Source of the DNA: Streptococcus mitis
GTDB lineage: Bacteria; Bacillota; Bacilli; Lactobacillales; Streptococcaceae
Assembly (NCBI RefSeq): GCF_001281025.1
Contig: NZ_CP012646.1
Coordinates: 1,765,001-1,829,000 of the forward strand
Length of the DNA: 64,000 nt
Reading direction: 5' to 3'
Program-made: the position numbers and the translations under genes
Shown: piece by piece, positions 62,000-64,000 of the stretch
How positions within the stretch are numbered: the first letter of the stretch is position 1
Layout: each line of letters begins with the position of its first letter
The notes under the pieces: generated by a model
Database searches by the model: none
The model's input: the letters and a program-made list of their open reading frames with translations, nothing else
What the model was told of the DNA's origin: nothing

Positions 62000-63079
62000 T
62001 CAGCTTACAACAGAGTTTTCTTCATGGATTTCCTTCTCCAGCTCCTCTAACCAGTTTTGATAATAGCTTTTCTCATCCCGTAACATCCGACTGCTATTCA
62101 TTTTCTGTCTAGCAATCTTCATAGCCTTGTGAGTTTGAACTACATCTTTCTTTACCTTAAATTGATACCAAGCTTGAATGACCTGCATATCTGCTGTTTT
62201 TAGAGATAAAAAGGATTTGACTCCTCGAATACTTGCATATTCTTCCGCCTTCTTATTATCTCCTTCCATCAGAGCAACTTGAAGAAGGTATAATTGAGAA
62301 CTAGTTTTAGACATTGGATTGTCTGTTTTATCTAACACAGACTGAAACTGTTGCTTTGCAAGTTCTATATTATCATCCAATATGAATACCAACCCCTGAA
62401 GAGTCTGAACACTTTCTGCAAAACTCCCTCTCACCTCCTCATCAACAGGCATGATAAAGTCTTTTAAATCATATTCTTGAGGAGCTAGCAAGGTCTGGGC
62501 AGAATGCCTCAACATCAGGTAGGCGTATTTCGTATTTTCAGGGTGTTGTAGCAATTCCCAAATTTTTGCTCCATCGGTGATGCCGACTGGCAAAATGTTA
62601 TTTAGGAAGAAAGACAAATTAAGAAAAATCCAAGTCCCTGCAAAATACCAGCTTCTTGTCAAAAATCCAAACACTATCGCCAATAATATCAAGCTGAGAT
62701 GAACCATCAAGCCTCCTGAAAGCATCAGGATGATTCTTTGATCACTTTCATCCTCTTTTAAACCAATGTATTGAGCACCAACATTTTTCAGAATGGCTGT
62801 TCTACTAAGATGAAACCTGCCTAACTTTTTGGTCAAAATAAAATGTCCTAACCCAAAAGCCACCAGACGATAGCCTGTCAGATAACCACAAAATGCATGA
62901 CCAAGCTCATGAAGAATCAAGATTACATACATGCTTAGAAAAGCAAAAGCATAACCAAAACTAAAAACTAATAATGCAGAATAGCCCAACTCTGCAAATG
63001 CGATGGTTCCACAAGCAAAAGCTAGCATAATAAAGACAACAGCTAGCACATAAACCAAATAAATCCCAATTTTCTTCAT
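62000..63079 (-). CDS. M50-like membrane metalloprotease
   Basis: From MKKIGIYLVYVLAV (63079) the product has 359 residues. Several N-terminal membrane segments contain the zinc motif ILHELGHAFCG, and a second conserved element NNILPVGITDGAKI supplies the acidic ligand, as in site-2-type proteases. The C-terminal half (about 200-350) is soluble and helical, TPR-like. The substrate is unknown. It is 18 bp after the DUF3013 gene. Confidence 0.85.
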   Translation of the reverse strand: MKKIGIYLVYVLAVVFIMLAFACGTIAFAELGYSALLVFSFGYAFAFLSMYVILILHELGHAFCGYLTGYRLVAFGLGHFILTKKLGRFHLSRTAILKNVGAQYIGLKEDESDQRIILMLSGGLMVHLSLILLAIVFGFLTRSWYFAGTWIFLNLSFFLNNILPVGITDGAKIWELLQHPENTKYAYLMLRHSAQTLLAPQEYDLKDFIMPVDEEVRGSFAESVQTLQGLVFILDDNIELAKQQFQSVLDKTDNPMSKTSSQLYLLQVALMEGDNKKAEEYASIRGVKSFLSLKTADMQVIQAWYQFKVKKDVVQTHKAMKIARQKMNSSRMLRDEKSYYQNWLEELEKEIHEENSVVS

Positions 63080-63097
63080 AAAATCTCCAACCAACTC

Positions 63098-63568
63098 CTA
63101 ATATCTCGGATAAGGATAAAATTCTCCCTCTTCCAAGCCAACTTTTCCTTCTTCAAAGACTTCTTGGTTCCATTCCATGACGAATTCTTCTGCTTCTGGG
63201 TCTTCCAAAAAGTCCATGAGGGCATCTAGTCCAACCTCGGCAGTGTCTTTAAGGAATAGAGCAAAATAAGCTAAAAATTCACGAGAAAAACCTTTTTTAG
63301 GTAGGTAAGGAATAACCGTCAAATAGTCTTCCTCATTGACTGTTGATTTGGCAGGATTGTAAAAAAGCACTGCTTCCTCAAAGAGAATGTCATCTGACGA
63401 AACCTCTCCGTCTTCATCTACCATCTCCACACCTGCAGCGTTTTGCGCTTCCAATAGAAAACTCACTTCAACCGCGTGGTTACGCTTGTCCCAACTAATC
63501 TCAAAGTCAAAGGGAAAATTCTTCTCCAACTCTTCCTCTAAAACATCTAAAAATCCGTATGTTGCCAT
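63098..63568 (-). CDS. DUF3013 family protein
   Basis: The 156-residue, very acidic protein (YGFLDVLEEELEKNFPFDFEISWDKRNHAVEVSF) matches the streptococcal DUF3013 family, of unknown role, commonly adjacent to rarA. It is divergent from rarA, with about 115 bp between them. Confidence 0.85.
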   Translation of the reverse strand: MATYGFLDVLEEELEKNFPFDFEISWDKRNHAVEVSFLLEAQNAAGVEMVDEDGEVSSDDILFEEAVLFYNPAKSTVNEEDYLTVIPYLPKKGFSREFLAYFALFLKDTAEVGLDALMDFLEDPEAEEFVMEWNQEVFEEGKVGLEEGEFYPYPRY

Positions 63569-63683
63569 TTTGTCCTCTTTCTATGCGACTCTTTAATCGC
63601 CCCGATTGCTCGGAAATATGCTAAAATAGATACTACCATCTTACCACATATACATCAGAAAATCCACGTTAGAAAGGACTGCT

Positions 63684-64000
63684 ATGCCAGACAATCTCGC
63701 ACTTCGCATGCGCCCTAAAACCATCGATCAGGTCATCGGTCAGGAACATCTGGTCGGACAAGGAAAAATCATCCGTCGCATGGTGGAAGCCAACCGCCTG
63801 TCCTCCATGATTCTATATGGACCTCCTGGAATCGGCAAGACCAGTATTGCTTCAGCCATCGCTGGGACTACTAAGTATGCCTTTCGAACTTTCAATGCGA
63901 CAGTTGATAGTAAAAAGCGACTGCAAGAAATTGCGGAAGAGGCTAAATTTTCAGGTGGACTTGTACTACTCCTTGACGAGATTCATAGACTAGATAAAAC
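63684..64000 (+). CDS. rarA: Replication-associated recombination protein RarA (MgsA), partial
   Basis: The gene runs off the right edge; the first 105 residues are present. LRMRPKTIDQVIGQEHLVG, Walker A YGPPGIGKTSIA and Walker B LVLLLDEIHRLDK are those of the AAA+ RarA/MgsA/WRNIP1 family. AAAGGA lies before the ATG at 63684. Confidence 0.95.
   Translation, partial: MPDNLALRMRPKTIDQVIGQEHLVGQGKIIRRMVEANRLSSMILYGPPGIGKTSIASAIAGTTKYAFRTFNATVDSKKRLQEIAEEAKFSGGLVLLLDEIHRLDK

Overview
The window looks like chromosome of a Mitis-group streptococcus, Streptococcus pneumoniae or a very close relative such as S. mitis. The grounds are the pbp2b-recR-ddl order, the sialic-acid (nan/sat) locus with an LPXTG sialidase, the recG-alr-acpS-DAHP synthase-secA block, a canonical BOX repeat and an AT-rich base composition. 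The sequence alone does not settle the species. The diverged pbp2b allele and the absence of nanB from the nan locus would fit S. mitis or a recombinant pneumococcus.

Layout. (1) 1-3113: ddl (partial), recR and pbp2b on the minus strand; the pbp2b allele carries Ala at residue 446, a change typical of low-affinity PBP2b. (2) 3317-4168: RpiR-type sialic-acid regulator (NanR). (3) 4200-11580: an AT-rich accessory island between two near-identical hairpin terminators. It holds a toxin-antitoxin pair and a decayed nisin-type lantibiotic locus in the order P'-R-K-F-E-G-C'-I, where only immunity and two-component genes are intact. It ends with an IS630 remnant and the 5' end of a group IIC-like intron abutting the second terminator. 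(4) 11607-24450: sialic-acid catabolism on the minus strand: kinase, lyase, YesL- and YhcH-like proteins, SatABC transporter, NanE epimerase, sialidase NanA and a CE7 esterase. Three of its promoters share one phased layout (palindrome TGAAAGTA[GC]TTTCA, a TAGATT element, -35, -10), and cre-like sites lie nearby. (5) 24700-26900: acetyltransferase, Rpn-family nuclease and its fragment, tandem repeat, and a possible 20-codon gene. (6) 26892-41000: housekeeping genes (recG, alr, acpS, two DAHP synthases, secA, der, dnaI, dnaB, nrdR). (7) 41033-42944: GntR/ABC efflux operon.

(8) 43150-47636 is the most interesting part: a circular-bacteriocin cluster. The 93-residue precursor resembles gassericin A/acidocin B, with an inferred cut at Asn35|Ile36 giving a 58-residue ring. 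It is followed by SpoIIM-like and multi-pass membrane proteins, an ABC transporter and a 54-residue candidate immunity protein. Just upstream lie a secreted peptide gene ending in LDVGKAD (the pneumococcal PhrA signal) and a divergent TprA/PlcR-type regulator. This suggests a Phr-peptide quorum circuit controlling a circular bacteriocin.

(9) 47805-64000: a MITE-like element, lrgAB, a MarR/thioredoxin unit with a repeated operator, the queCDEF operon under a preQ1-I riboswitch with a readable antiterminator/terminator switch, a BOX element, aquaporin, acetoin reductase, HxlR with a SnoaL-like gene, a second MITE copy, pepF, rsmE, prmA, a GNAT/Nudix pair, an M50-type protease, DUF3013 and the start of rarA.

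All homology statements come from motif recognition and memory of families; no database search was run.
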